From Erwinia_E haradaeae_B (lineage in GTDB: Bacteria; Pseudomonadota; Gammaproteobacteria; Enterobacterales; Enterobacteriaceae), in NCBI RefSeq assembly GCF_900698985.1, contig NZ_LR217730.1:248001-312000 (forward strand): 64,000 nucleotides of DNA, written 5' to 3'. A program made the translations under genes and the position numbers. Every line of letters starts with the position of its first letter. Position 1 is the first letter of the stretch. Positions 9,699 to 19,645 of this stretch are shown piece by piece. Under the pieces are notes generated by a model. The model did not search any database and was not told the origin of the DNA. It was given only the letters and a program-made list of their open reading frames with translations.

Positions 9699-10844
9699 AT
9701 GGTGAAAAGAGACTATTACGAAATTTTAGGTATAACTAAGTCAGCAGATGAGCGTGAAATAAAAAAGGCTTATAAACGTCTAGCAATGAAATTTCATCCT
9801 GATCGCAATTCTGGGGATAAGGGGTCTGAGGCTAGATTCAAAGAGATCAAAGAAGCTTATGAGGTTCTCACGAACACACAGAATCGTAAAGCTTATGACC
9901 AATATGGTCATGCTGCTTTTGAGCATGGTGGTTCAGGTGGAGGCGGGCAAGGTAGTTTTAATAGTGGTAATGCTGATTTTAGTGATATCTTTGGTGATGT
10001 ATTTGGCGATATATTTGGAGGAGGGCGACGCCAGCAACGTGCTACACGTGGCTCTGATTTCCAATATAATCTAGAGCTATCATTAGAAGAAGCAGTACGT
10101 GGTGTATCCAAAGAGATTCATATTCCAACTATGGAAGATTGTGCTAAATGTCATGGAAATGGTGCTAGAGCAGGAACTAAACCGAAAGCTTGCTCAACTT
10201 GTCAAGGTGCAGGTCAAGTTCAAATTCGACAAGGTTTTTTCACTGTTCAGCAGGTTTGTTCGCATTGTCGAGGGAGAGGGGTAATAATTAAAGATCCATG
10301 TAAGGCTTGTGATGCAACGGGTCGGGTTTCTAAATCTAAAACGTTGTCAGTTAAAATCCCAGCAGGAGTCGATACCGGTGATCGTATTCGCTTGAGTGGA
10401 GAAGGTGAGCCTGGTGAAAAAGGATCTCGATCAGGTGATTTATATGTTGAGATTCAAATGCGGAAACATCATATTTTTGAGCGTGAAGAAAACAATTTAT
10501 ACTGTGAGGTTCCAATTAATTTCATAATGGCAGCATTAGGTGGAGAAATTGAAGTACCTACTTTAGATGGGCGTGTAAGTTTAAAGGTTCCACCTGAAAC
10601 ACAAACTGGAAAACTATTTCGTATGCGAGGAAAAGGTGTCAGATCAGTGCGTGGTGGTGTTGCAGGTGATTTGCTTTGTAGGATAGTAGTTGAAACGCCT
10701 GTGAATTTGAATGAAGATCAAAAAATGATATTACGTACATTAGACGATAGCTTTGTTAGATCTTCCGAGGGGCGGCATGGTCCGCGTTCTAAAACGTTTT
10801 TTGATGGTGTCAAGCAGTTTTTTGATGACTTAACGCGTTACTGA
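9699..10844 (+). CDS. dnaJ: Chaperone protein DnaJ (Hsp40)
   Basis: Co-chaperone that delivers substrates to DnaK and stimulates its ATPase. It has 381 residues (E. coli 376). The J domain covers residues 1-70 with HPD at 33-35, followed by a Gly/Phe-rich linker (about 75-110). Four zinc motifs start at C148 (CAKCHGNG), C165 (CSTCQGAG), C187 (CSHCRGRG) and C201 (CKACDATG). The last keeps both cysteines but has lost the first glycine of CxxCxGxG. The C-terminal substrate domain follows. It lies 106 bases after dnaK, presumably co-transcribed, with an AGGA site before ATG 9699. Confidence 0.97.
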   Translation: MVKRDYYEILGITKSADEREIKKAYKRLAMKFHPDRNSGDKGSEARFKEIKEAYEVLTNTQNRKAYDQYGHAAFEHGGSGGGGQGSFNSGNADFSDIFGDVFGDIFGGGRRQQRATRGSDFQYNLELSLEEAVRGVSKEIHIPTMEDCAKCHGNGARAGTKPKACSTCQGAGQVQIRQGFFTVQQVCSHCRGRGVIIKDPCKACDATGRVSKSKTLSVKIPAGVDTGDRIRLSGEGEPGEKGSRSGDLYVEIQMRKHHIFEREENNLYCEVPINFIMAALGGEIEVPTLDGRVSLKVPPETQTGKLFRMRGKGVRSVRGGVAGDLLCRIVVETPVNLNEDQKMILRTLDDSFVRSSEGRHGPRSKTFFDGVKQFFDDLTRY

Positions 10845-11679
10845 TATGAATAATGGAATAACTAATACTTAATAATGTAGTTAAGTGTATCTATTAGAAA
10901 GAAAATGTATCTGACCTATTTTTGATGATATTTTTTTAGGTTCATATAAACTTTTCGAAGGAGTTTTCTTTTTAGAATAAAAAGTAATATATCAGTGTTA
11001 TATTATAATTATTCAATTATATTTAAATAAAAATAAAAGCAGAGTTGTTAAGAACAAAAATATACTTTCGAATGCGCTTTATAAGATATTATTTATGATA
11101 ATATGTAGAAAGTTAGTGTATTTAAGTGTTTTTTAATTTACTAATATGTATTAGTAATATGTGAATATTTATTATAATGACTGGATTATAAATTATTACT
11201 GTGTTTATATAAAATATAAGTATTATTTTATGATAAAACGTATTTGATTTTCTATGAGATATTTTATTTATAAGATTTAATCAGTAGGATAACTAAAAAA
11301 CGATCGTAATTGCTATAATTGTCGCTTAACAATTATAATGATCATAATGAAGAAAATTGCCTGATTTTCATCATATAATTATTTTTAGGTATTTCTGAAA
11401 TTAGTTATTTTTTTAATTAAAAAAATAATAGCAGTAAAATATTGCTTATTTTATGATGTATGCAATTAGATATTTTATTATAATTTTATAATTAAAATGT
11501 AATAGATATGATAGAGTTACAGAAAGTGTCTAAATAAACAATAATATTCATCGTTTAACAATAGCATAAAATATAGTATGGATAAAGTCATTAGGATAGT
11601 TAAAGCTATATATTATTATATGTATACTAATAATAAAAGGATGTTTAAATTTTTAGCTTCTTCTGGAGTAATTTAAGAG
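10845..11679. other. Gene-free AT-rich spacer, 0.8 kb
   Basis: Stops in all frames. I see no RNA gene and no convincing terminator after dnaJ, only a weak ACTTAA/TTAAGT pairing near 10870. Confidence 0.55.
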
Positions 11680-12420
11680 GTGACTCGAGAGCATCTAGTA
11701 GGTTTACAGAATATTGATAATCATGAGATTATGAAATTTTCACGTTTGGCTTCATCTTGGTGGGATGTAAAAGGTCCATTTCAGCCTCTTCATAGTATAA
11801 ATTTAATGCGTCTAGAGTGGATTATAAAACATACGAATGGTTTATTCGGTAAAAATATTCTAGATGTTGGTTGTGGCGGGGGCATTCTAGCGGAAAGTAT
11901 GGCTCGAGAAGGGGCAAATGTTACTGGTTTAGATATGAGCGAAGAACTATTACAAGCCGCACGTTTACATGCTCTGGAGAATGATATAAAGATATATTAT
12001 ATTAAAAAAACAGTAGAAGCTTATGCTGAGCAATTTTCTGGTCAGTATGAGGTCGTTACTTGTATGGAAATGTTGGAGCATGTTCCAGATCCGTATTCAA
12101 TTATTTATGCCTGTGCCAGGCTTGTTAAACCATGTGGAAGTGTTTTTTTTTCCACATTAAATCGTACTAAAAAATCTTGGTTAATAGCAATTTTAGGTGC
12201 AGAGTATATTTTGAAAATTTTGCCCCGTGGAACGCATAATATAAAAAAATTAATTCGCCCTAATGAGTTATTAGAATGGATAGATAAAACGCCTCTGTGT
12301 GTATATGATATGGTTGGGTTATGTTATAATCCTTTTAGTAATTATTGTAAATTAACCTCTAATGTTGATGTAAACTACATGGTTTATGCACAATATGATA
12401 TTAATTATAAAGTGATTTAG
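11680..12420 (+). CDS. ubiG: Ubiquinone biosynthesis O-methyltransferase UbiG
   Basis: SAM-dependent methyltransferase acting twice on the ubiquinone ring. It has 246 residues (E. coli 240). FSRLASSWWDVKGPFQPLH starts the conserved region. The SAM-binding motif I is LDVGCGGGILAESMAREGA, followed by TGLDMS, then VTCMEMLEHVPDP. FFSTLNRTKKSWL, GAEYILKILPRGTH and the C-terminal VDVNYMVYAQ match UbiG closely. One glycine of the usual VKPGG is replaced (VKPCG). The start is GTG, with GGAG at 11665-11668 upstream; AAGAG abutting the start is too close to serve. With ispB and ubiA in this window it indicates a retained quinone pathway. Confidence 0.95.
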   Translation: MTREHLVGLQNIDNHEIMKFSRLASSWWDVKGPFQPLHSINLMRLEWIIKHTNGLFGKNILDVGCGGGILAESMAREGANVTGLDMSEELLQAARLHALENDIKIYYIKKTVEAYAEQFSGQYEVVTCMEMLEHVPDPYSIIYACARLVKPCGSVFFSTLNRTKKSWLIAILGAEYILKILPRGTHNIKKLIRPNELLEWIDKTPLCVYDMVGLCYNPFSNYCKLTSNVDVNYMVYAQYDINYKVI

Positions 12421-12654
12421 AGATATTTAGTCAAGTTATTATTTTTATATTATTTGTTATATTTTGGTTTTTAGAAACATATATGTTTTTATTTTTACCT
12501 TGATTGTATGAGATTGCAGACAAACTTTAATGTTCTTGTAAATTTATAAAAATTTTTCTCGATCAATCGGATAATGCAACTTAATGATTACATCTGACAT
12601 ATATCCATAATAAGTATTATTGCACTATCAATTATAAAAAGTAACTAGCAAGAT

Positions 12655-12683
12655 TTGACACTTTAGAGTTTATCAGTTAAAAT
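12655..12683 (+). promoter_or_regulatory. Sigma-70 promoter of tRNA-Asn
   Basis: A perfect TTGACA at 12655-12660, then exactly 17 bases, then TAAAAT at 12678-12683. The expected start is about 10-14 bases before the tRNA 5' end at 12704. This is the best housekeeping promoter I could find in the window. Confidence 0.8.
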
Positions 12684-12703
12684 TTAATTTTTATTCTTAG
12701 TAA

Positions 12704-12779
12704 TCCTCTGTAGTTCAGTTGGTAGAACGGCGGACTGTTAATCCGTATGTCACTGGTTCGAATCCAGTCAGAGGAGCCA
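12704..12779 (+). tRNA. tRNA-Asn (anticodon GTT)
   Basis: A 76-nt gene with CCA encoded at 12777-12779. TCCTCTG pairs with CAGAGGA, the anticodon loop CTGTTAA gives GTT, and GGTTCGAATCC forms the T-loop. It differs from E. coli tRNA-Asn at only a couple of positions. A consensus promoter sits immediately upstream. Confidence 0.97.
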
Positions 12780-13449
12780 CAATGAAATGAGATATATATA
12801 TTTTATCGGTCTCAGTCAAGAAATCTTAATAAAGAACATACATTTTTTATAATAAAAGTCATTATATAAAGATAAAATTATTAAATTTTTAAATCATTTT
12901 AATTAATAGTATCATATTTAAATATATCTATTGTAAAATAAAATTTATAATAATTCATTTTTATAAATTCATATATCGAAAATATATAGACTCAGGATTT
13001 ATAATATATTTATTGATCTTTTTTAAAATTAGACCAATATTTCAATATAATTAATATTATCTTATGTAAGGTTATTTTTTATTAACTTTTATTTTGGTTG
13101 TTTTAAATTTTTGGTATTTAAAAAATTATTTTTCTTTATTAATTATTATTAATAGCTTATTTATTTAAATATTTTTTTATTTTTTATATTGAAAATGCTA
13201 TTTATTGGTAATATTGGTAACAAGGATATAATTTTAAAAAAAATAAATTATGAAAAGTCTTATTTTTTTATCTTTATCTTTATAGATATACTGGGCGAAA
13301 CATAAGAAAAATATTTATCTTTCTCCTTACTCATGCTGTATATTTAATATTGTTATTTATTTAGAAGTTATAATTTTATAGTTTTAAAAAAATTATAAAA
13401 TAAAGTATTGTATTTTCAATACAAATTGAGTGTTATCATATTAAAGATA
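12780..13449. other. Gene-free AT-rich spacer, 0.7 kb
   Basis: It lies between tRNA-Asn and the 3' end of ispB. Apart from the weak ispB terminator near 13405 I see nothing in it. Confidence 0.55.
13386..13422 (-). terminator. Candidate intrinsic terminator of ispB
   Basis: On the minus strand GTATTG-AAAATA-CAATAC (complement of 13405-13422) is followed by a long T-rich run (complement of 13386-13404). It lies about 30 bases past the ispB stop. The stem is only 6 bp. Confidence 0.45.
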
Positions 13450-14424
13450 TTAAGTTATGCGTTGCATCGAAATATGCACTAATGCTTCTAATGCATGACG
13501 CCATGGTGATTCAGGAAGTATTTTTAATGCTGTAAGAGCTTTATCGGCTTTTTTCTGAGCGGTTTTTTTTGTACATTCTATAGAACCGCATTCCTTCATT
13601 GTTGATCGAATAACATCAAAAAAGTGGTGCCCTTTTCCTGTACTAATTACTGAGCGAATTAGATTTGCTTGTTCAAGAGTTCCATGATGCATTGCGTGTA
13701 ATAAAGGGAGGGTTAGTTTGCCTTCTTTAAGATCAGAACCTGTATTTTTTCCTAATATTTTATTATTGGAGCTGTAATCTAATACATCATCAATAAGTTG
13801 AAATGCAATACCAAAATAACGTCCATAAGCTTGTAAAGCTTGCTCTTGAGCTAAACTGGATCCAGCTAAGATAGCAGAAGTTTGTGCTGCAGCTTCAAAA
13901 AGACGTGCTGTTTTATTATAGATAATATGCATATATTGTTCTTCAGTGAGATCTGGATTGTTGCAATTTAGTAACTGCAGCACTTCGCCTTCAGAAATGA
14001 CATTAACAGCTTCTGAGATTATCCCTAGAATTTTCAATGATCCAAGATTAGTCATCATTTGAAATGCACGAGTATATATAAAGTCACCCACTAATACACT
14101 AGCTGCATTCCCAAAAGTAATGTTAGCGGTAGTTTGTCCTCTGCGAGCTTCTGCTTGATCAACGACATCATCATGTAGTAAAGTTGCAGTATGGATGAAT
14201 TCAATAAGCGCCGCCATGGTAATATGTTGTTTTCCTGAGTAGCCGTGAACAGCCCGTGCTGCTAATAATGTAATAATTGGGCGAATACGTTTTCCTCCGC
14301 TGTTAATGATGTAGTAACTAAGTTGATTAATCAGAGGAATGTTTGAGTGCAGCTGTTTGTTTATGGTGGTATTGACATCTTCCATATCATTTTTAATAAG
14401 TATGTTTATTTCTTTTAAATTCAT
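13450..14424 (-). CDS. ispB: Octaprenyl diphosphate synthase
   Basis: Trans-prenyltransferase making the C40 side chain of ubiquinone from FPP and IPP. It has 324 residues (E. coli 323). Substrate-binding GGKRIRP lies at 43-49, the first aspartate-rich motif DDVVD at 85-89 and the second IDDVLDY at 211-217 (D212, D213, D216). Divergent orientation to rplU-rpmA is exactly the E. coli arrangement, which supports orthology. There is no obvious Shine-Dalgarno before its ATG. Confidence 0.96.
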   Translation of the reverse strand: MNLKEINILIKNDMEDVNTTINKQLHSNIPLINQLSYYIINSGGKRIRPIITLLAARAVHGYSGKQHITMAALIEFIHTATLLHDDVVDQAEARRGQTTANITFGNAASVLVGDFIYTRAFQMMTNLGSLKILGIISEAVNVISEGEVLQLLNCNNPDLTEEQYMHIIYNKTARLFEAAAQTSAILAGSSLAQEQALQAYGRYFGIAFQLIDDVLDYSSNNKILGKNTGSDLKEGKLTLPLLHAMHHGTLEQANLIRSVISTGKGHHFFDVIRSTMKECGSIECTKKTAQKKADKALTALKILPESPWRHALEALVHISMQRIT

Positions 14425-14586
14425 GATTTTTTAGTTATTACCTAGTTTTTGTTACGATGGGAGTTATAGATGCACACATACATTATGTATGTATATAATA
14501 AATTATACAGTATATTATATCGAACTATGTATTGAGAAATATTTACTTTTTTGTATGGTGTTTTATTTTGTATTAATAATAAATGC

Positions 14587-14614
14587 TTGTTTTTAGCAAA
14601 GAGTTTTGTATAAT
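14587..14614 (+). promoter_or_regulatory. Candidate promoter of rplU-rpmA
   Basis: TTGTTT at 14587-14592, a 16-base spacer, and a perfect TATAAT at 14609-14614. The predicted leader is about 60 bases. Confidence 0.45.
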
Positions 14615-14681
14615 TATATTTTTCATAAAACTTATAGTGCAGTATTATATTTATCAGGAAGGCGCAGAAATGGAGTTGGCT

Positions 14682-15032
14682 ATGTATGCGGTTTTTCAAA
14701 GTGGCGGAAAGCAACACCGAGTTAGTGAAGGTCAGGTGGTGCGATTAGAAAAGATAGACAGTGCAATTAGTAAAGTGGTGATATTTAATCATGTTCTCAT
14801 GATAGTCAATAATGAACATATTAATATAGGTTCACCTTTTTTATTAGGTGGAAGAATATCTGCAGAAATTATCGCTCATGGTCGCAGTAAAAAAATAAAC
14901 ATTATTAAATTTCGCGCTCGTAAGCATTATCGAAAACATCAAGGTCATCGTCAGTATTTTACTGACGTTAAGATTATTACTATTAGAGATTCAGTTAGAG
15001 TTTCAGGGGATTATTTAATAAATGGCACATAA
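14682..15032 (+). CDS. rplU: 50S ribosomal protein L21
   Basis: Large-subunit protein that contacts 23S rRNA together with L20. From ATG 14682 the protein begins MYAVFQSGGKQHRVSEGQ as in E. coli, with GGAG at 14672-14675 upstream. An in-frame ATG at 14670 (MELA...) preceded by AGGAAGG is a plausible alternative. IKFRARKHYRKHQGHRQ and FTDVKI mark the RNA-binding C-terminus. From 14682 it has 116 residues against 103 in E. coli; the extra 13 come from readthrough past the usual end, so the frame overlaps the rpmA start by 11 bases. Confidence 0.95.
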   Translation: MYAVFQSGGKQHRVSEGQVVRLEKIDSAISKVVIFNHVLMIVNNEHINIGSPFLLGGRISAEIIAHGRSKKINIIKFRARKHYRKHQGHRQYFTDVKIITIRDSVRVSGDYLINGT

Positions 15033-15288
15033 AAAAGCAGGCGGGTCCACACGTAATGGTCGAGATTCTCATGCAAAACGACTGGGAGTAAAACGTTTTG
15101 GAGGAGAAACTGTATTAGCAGGTAGTATTATTGTGCGGCAGAGAGGAACTCATTTTTATCCCGGTGAGAATGTAGGGTGTGGTCGTGACCATACGCTATT
15201 TGCGACTGCTAATGGTCAAGTAAAATTCGAAATTAAAGGGGCAGAAAGAAGAAAATATATTAGCATAGTTCCGAATTGTATCGATTAG
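15022..15288 (+). CDS. rpmA: 50S ribosomal protein L27
   Basis: Small basic protein whose N-terminus reaches the peptidyl-transferase centre. It has 88 residues (E. coli 85). MAHKKAGGSTRNGRDS, then RFGGE, and GSIIVRQRGT and NVGCGRDHTLFA are near identical to the family. The ATG lies inside the end of rplU, so translation is probably coupled; AGGGG about 12 bases upstream may serve as ribosome site. A hairpin with a T-rich tail follows immediately. Confidence 0.97.
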   Translation: MAHKKAGGSTRNGRDSHAKRLGVKRFGGETVLAGSIIVRQRGTHFYPGENVGCGRDHTLFATANGQVKFEIKGAERRKYISIVPNCID

Positions 15289-15316
15289 TACCATAGTATT
15301 ATGGTATATATTTTTG
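15289..15316 (+). terminator. Intrinsic terminator of rplU-rpmA
   Basis: TACCATA (15289-15295), loop GTAT, TATGGTA (15300-15306), then a T-rich tail. It starts at the base after the rpmA stop codon. Confidence 0.6.
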
Positions 15317-15639
15317 TAATTTATTTTTTTAAAAAAATTTAAAGAATAAGATTAAGAATTTAAAAATAGAGATTTTTTATGAATTTAATACAAAATGAAT
15401 TTATAATAATATAAAAAAATATTATGTCTTACTATTATTAGAGAGAGACCCTGATAGACGAGAATATACCTTAAAAATGTTATTGATTTTAATTACAGCC
15501 AAATTAGTTTTTATGTTGTAGTTTAAATAATATATAGGTATTATTAACTATGGTAGATATTTATCATGAACATGATATTGATTTATTAATGCACTTTTTT
15601 TATAAAAATATAATATGTCCTAATGACATGCAAAATTTA

Positions 15640-16200
15640 TACACTTCAAGCTAATATTTCAGTTATTTTTCTAATTTGACACCCTGTTAATTATAAATAA
15701 AAATTATACGATTTTCGCTTAGAACCTGATTTAAACATGTGATGTTATCAATTAGAGTTACTTATTGAGATCTTATCATTATGTAATATCCCATCTTTTA
15801 ATTATATGAATATTCTATTAGGAACGGTACTTATTACATGTTGTTACTGGTAATAGTTAAAAGATTTTTATCTATTTTTATAGATAAGTGATTTTTTAAT
15901 TAAGTTTGGTTGTGATGGCATGTTTATTGTAGGTGAGTTTTCTTCATAGTTCATAGTTCTGTGTATTGAGCAGTTGGCTCATCTGTAAAGATTGATATAG
16001 GTTATGCGATTTAAAAAAGGGTCACATGGTCTATTTTATCTATACTTTATAGTATTAAGATAAAATATATGTTTATTAAAACACCATATTACCTAAGAGT
16101 GTCAGCAGGGTGCATTATCAAAATATCAATTTTTTATACATGGCATAAAAAATTGAGGTTGTTATCAAGAGACCAATTGAGTTGCTTAGATAGCTATTTT
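15640..16200 (+). pseudogene. yhbE: Probable remnant of yhbE (EamA-family transporter)
   Basis: E. coli has rplU-rpmA-yhbE-obgE; here rpmA and obgE are kept and a 1.2-kb gap lies between. In frame from 15650 to 15850, 67 codons contain only three stops and give hydrophobic runs such as ISVIFLI, HPV, LELLIEILSL and NYMNILLGTVL. These resemble, in order, YhbE segments SQVIGQLSPV, GALMLLSGLV and DYTWGVIFGV. Further on FIYTL (near 16035-16049; YhbE FLLYTL) and LSRDQLSCL (16162-16188; YhbE LSHWQLACL) follow. The frame changes several times. The comparison uses a remembered E. coli sequence, so treat it as a strong hint rather than proof. Confidence 0.45.
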
Positions 16201-16513
16201 AGCTTAAAAGAAAAGACTAAGTAATGATATTGTTTAATTATTTTTATAAAATTAAAATATAATATTATTTATTTTTCTCACTAAAAAAGATAGATTTGTG
16301 TATTAAGGTAAGCGCATATTACTCTGAGTAGTAGTAATGAATAAGTTTTTATTCCTTAAAAATTGGCGTATTGCTTTTTAGTATGCGGAGTTTTAATTAG
16401 GCATTAAGAATTTTATGTTTTATGGTAAATATTTATTTCAGGTAATGCGCCTGCTATCTTTTGATATTATCCATCCCAGAAGATACATTTTGTATCTATA
16501 GTGGAGTAGTTAA

Positions 16514-17563
16514 ATGCAGTTTGTGGATGAAGCAAAGATTTTAGTGATTGCTGGCCATGGGGGCAATGGTTGCGTGAGTTTTCGCCGTGAAAAGTATATC
16601 CCCCGTGGCGGTCCTGATGGCGGTGATGGCGGTGATGGTGGTGATGTATATATACAAGCTAATGAGAATTTGAATACATTACTTAAGTTTCATTTGAGAA
16701 AAACTTTTTGTGCTAATAATGGTCAAAATGGTCAGAGTGGTGATTGCAAAGGGAAGCGAGGAAAGGATTTAGTGATTCAGGTTCCTGTGGGGACGAGAAT
16801 CATGGATTGCGACACAACTCAGGTACTAGGAGATATGACTTGTCATCTTCAGAAAATGATTCTTGCAAAAGGGGGTTGGCATGGCATGGGTAATACGCGG
16901 TTTAAATCATCAATTAATCGTACTCCACGTCAAAAAACTATGGGTACATTAGGTGAAAAACGTAATGTACAGCTAGAAATGATGTTATTAGCAGATGTTG
17001 GTATGTTAGGGTTGCCGAATGCAGGTAAATCAACTTTTACTTGTACAGTATCTGCCGCTAAATCAAAAATAGCTGATTATCCCTTTACAACGTTAGCTCC
17101 TAGTCTTGGTGTGGTACGATTAGATGATAATAATAGTTTTGTGATTGCGGATTTACCCGGTTTAATTCATGGAGCCTCTAATGGTTCAGGGTTAGGTATT
17201 CGCTTTTTAAAGCATCTTGAACGTTGTAATCTATTGCTACATATTATTGATATAGGATCAATAAATGAAAGAGATTTAGTGAAGAATATCTCTATTATTT
17301 TATATGAGCTAGAAAGATATAGCATTAATCTTTTTCAAAAACCGCGGTGGTTAGTTTTTAATAAGATAGATCTTTTAGATTATCAAGAAGCACAGTTACG
17401 CGTAGCTTCTGTTGTGAAAGCTCTTCAATGGACTGATAAGTATTATCTAGTTTCTTCATTAAATAATACAGGTATACAGGGATTGTGTTTGGATGTTACT
17501 TTTTTTCTCAAGAATACAAAAACACAAACCAATCAAAAACTTGATAAGGTAGAAATAGTATAG
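16514..17563 (+). CDS. obgE: GTPase ObgE/CgtA
   Basis: Essential GTPase in late 50S assembly and growth control. The glycine-rich OBG fold covers residues 1-158 (RGGPDGGDGGDGGDVY near 31-46). The G domain carries GLPNAGKST (166-174), switch I FTTL (191-194), DLPGLIHGA (213-221) and NKID near 283. It is 349 residues against 390 in E. coli; the missing part is the variable acidic C-terminal tail, so the core is intact. GGAG precedes ATG 16514. It follows rpmA after the probable yhbE remnant. Confidence 0.96.
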   Translation: MQFVDEAKILVIAGHGGNGCVSFRREKYIPRGGPDGGDGGDGGDVYIQANENLNTLLKFHLRKTFCANNGQNGQSGDCKGKRGKDLVIQVPVGTRIMDCDTTQVLGDMTCHLQKMILAKGGWHGMGNTRFKSSINRTPRQKTMGTLGEKRNVQLEMMLLADVGMLGLPNAGKSTFTCTVSAAKSKIADYPFTTLAPSLGVVRLDDNNSFVIADLPGLIHGASNGSGLGIRFLKHLERCNLLLHIIDIGSINERDLVKNISIILYELERYSINLFQKPRWLVFNKIDLLDYQEAQLRVASVVKALQWTDKYYLVSSLNNTGIQGLCLDVTFFLKNTKTQTNQKLDKVEIV

Positions 17564-18088
17564 AATTCTAAGGAAAGCTCTAAAAAAGCGAGCAAGAGAA
17601 GTACAATGCTTAGTATAATAGTTATTATATTAAAAGTAGATTATTTATATATTAGCGATAATTGTTTATTCTTGTAATATATAATATTGTATTGTTAATA
17701 ATAGTATATACAGATAATAGTATGCTGTGAAAAAAAAGAGATTGCTCATAATCAGTTGGATTATAATAGTCTAGAAATTTTATAAAAACTGTGTTTTGAT
17801 AGAGTTAAAATCATCTATATTATTATATAATTGAGATAATGAGTATTAATATGGTGACTAATAGTTATTACTTTTTTTATATTAAGAAATTAAGAAAAAA
17901 ATAATTTTTTTACATATAAGAATACAGGAATTCAGCTCCAAGATGTACTATTATTATATTTTCTTTATTAGTAAAATGATTATTTTGGTATTTTTTTTAG
18001 CCTCATCTAATGCTTTAATAAACGCTACTCATAACTCATCCATGCAAGTATTGCTAATGCTGTCCCGTGTTTTTTTCCGGAGCTGTCC
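17564..18088. other. Gene-free spacer, 0.5 kb
   Basis: AT-rich without an open frame on the plus strand. The last part, from about 18000, is less AT-rich and leads into the yoaE ribosome site (GGAG just before ATG 18089). No other feature seen. Confidence 0.5.
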
Positions 18089-19645
18089 ATGTCATTTCTT
18101 TTAGATCCTTCAGTTCTTGCGGGTCTTTTGACTCTTATTCTTCTTGAAATTGTCCTGGGTATTGATAATTTAGTATTTATTGCGATTTTGTCAGATAAGC
18201 TCTTGCCAAAACAGCGTGATAAAGCTCGTCTAACTGGTCTATTGCTAGCCATGGTGATGCGATTGGGTCTTTTATCTTTCATGTCATGGATGTCTACTAT
18301 GAGTCGCCCACTGTTTAGTATAGGTGATCTTAGCTTTTCTGGCCGTGAGTTAATGTTACTTATGGGAGGTGTTTTTCTGTTATTTAAGGCTACGACAGAA
18401 TTGCACGAACGTTTAGAGAATCGAGACATTCATGACCTAAATCATAAAGGATATGCTAGTTTTTGGTCAGTTGTGGTACAAGTAGTTGTCTTAGATGCAG
18501 TGTTTTCTCTTGATGCAGTGATTACTGCAGTGGGTATGGTAAATAATTTATCACTTATGATGCTTGCGGTAATTATGGCGATGAGTGTGATGCTTATCGC
18601 CTCTAAACCGTTAACTAACTTTGTAAATACACATCCAACCGTAGTAGTCTTATGCTTAAGTTTCTTACTGATGATCGGTTTTAGTCTTTTAGCTGAAGGT
18701 TTACACTTTAACATACCAAAAGGTTATTTATATGCAGCAATCAGTTTTTCGATTATAATTGAATTATTTAACCAAATGGCACGGCGTAATTTTATGCGTC
18801 ATCAAGAAAGACGCCCTATGCGCGAGAGAACTGCAGAAGCGATTCAGCGTCTAATGGGGGGCCATAGGCAACACGTTAGTCATAGCATAGAAGATGGCAC
18901 TGTAACAACACTATCCCCAAAGGAAGCATTTAAAGATGAAGAGCGCTATATGATGAATGGAGTACTAACTCTTGCTGCTCGCTCAGTGCGTAGTATAATG
19001 ACACCACGGAGGGAAATTTCCTGGGTTGATTTAACTGGCTCATTAGATGAAGTACGTATGCAGTTGCTAGATACACCGCACAGTTTATTTCCGGTATGCA
19101 GTGGAGAACTAGATTCTATAATAGGTGTGGTGCGAGCTAAAGAATTATTAGTAGCTTTGGATCATGGTGTTGATGTTTTTGCTTTTGCAAGTTCCACCCC
19201 GCCTATTATTATACCAGATACCTTAAATCCATTGAATCTTCTTGGCGTACTGCGCCGAGCAAAAGGTAGTTTTGTTGTTGTAACTGGCGAGTTTGGCGCG
19301 GTTCAAGGACTGATTACGCCATTAGATGTATTAGAAGCTATTGCCGGTGAATTTCCTGATGAAGATGAGACACCAGATATCGTTATCGATGGAGAGGGCT
19401 GGCTGGTAAAAGGTGGAGCCGATTTGCATTCATTGCAGCATTTGTTCAATAATAAGGACTTAATTAAACCGGAAGATCACCATGCATCTTTAGCTGGGCT
19501 AATTATTGAGCACATAGGGAGAGTACCTAAAGTTGGTGATATTATTAATATTTATCCTCTGAGATTTCAAATTATAGAGGCAACTGATTACCGTATTGAT
19601 TTAATACGAGTTACGAAACAAGATAATCAAAGAAATAATTGTTAA
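18089..19645 (+). CDS. yoaE: TerC-family membrane protein with CBS and CorC/HlyC domains (YoaE)
   Basis: It has 518 residues, the same as E. coli YoaE, and aligns better with YoaE than with the paralogue YegH (for example FSGRELMLLMGG, ATTELHERLENRD and EERYMMNGVLTLA). Residues 1-230 form a TerC-type membrane domain with several helices and the conserved acidic motifs EIVLGIDNL and LDAVFSLDAV. A CBS pair follows (about 300-415) and then a CorC/HlyC domain (about 430-515). TerC proteins are linked to metal-ion handling, but the substrate of YoaE is not established. Its retention in a reduced genome suggests an important envelope role. Confidence 0.93.
   Translation: MSFLLDPSVLAGLLTLILLEIVLGIDNLVFIAILSDKLLPKQRDKARLTGLLLAMVMRLGLLSFMSWMSTMSRPLFSIGDLSFSGRELMLLMGGVFLLFKATTELHERLENRDIHDLNHKGYASFWSVVVQVVVLDAVFSLDAVITAVGMVNNLSLMMLAVIMAMSVMLIASKPLTNFVNTHPTVVVLCLSFLLMIGFSLLAEGLHFNIPKGYLYAAISFSIIIELFNQMARRNFMRHQERRPMRERTAEAIQRLMGGHRQHVSHSIEDGTVTTLSPKEAFKDEERYMMNGVLTLAARSVRSIMTPRREISWVDLTGSLDEVRMQLLDTPHSLFPVCSGELDSIIGVVRAKELLVALDHGVDVFAFASSTPPIIIPDTLNPLNLLGVLRRAKGSFVVVTGEFGAVQGLITPLDVLEAIAGEFPDEDETPDIVIDGEGWLVKGGADLHSLQHLFNNKDLIKPEDHHASLAGLIIEHIGRVPKVGDIINIYPLRFQIIEATDYRIDLIRVTKQDNQRNNC

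Noticed and set aside
14442..14717. 91-codon minus-strand frame over the rplU leader
   Set aside because: Lies opposite the rplU promoter and first codons; low-complexity, no match.
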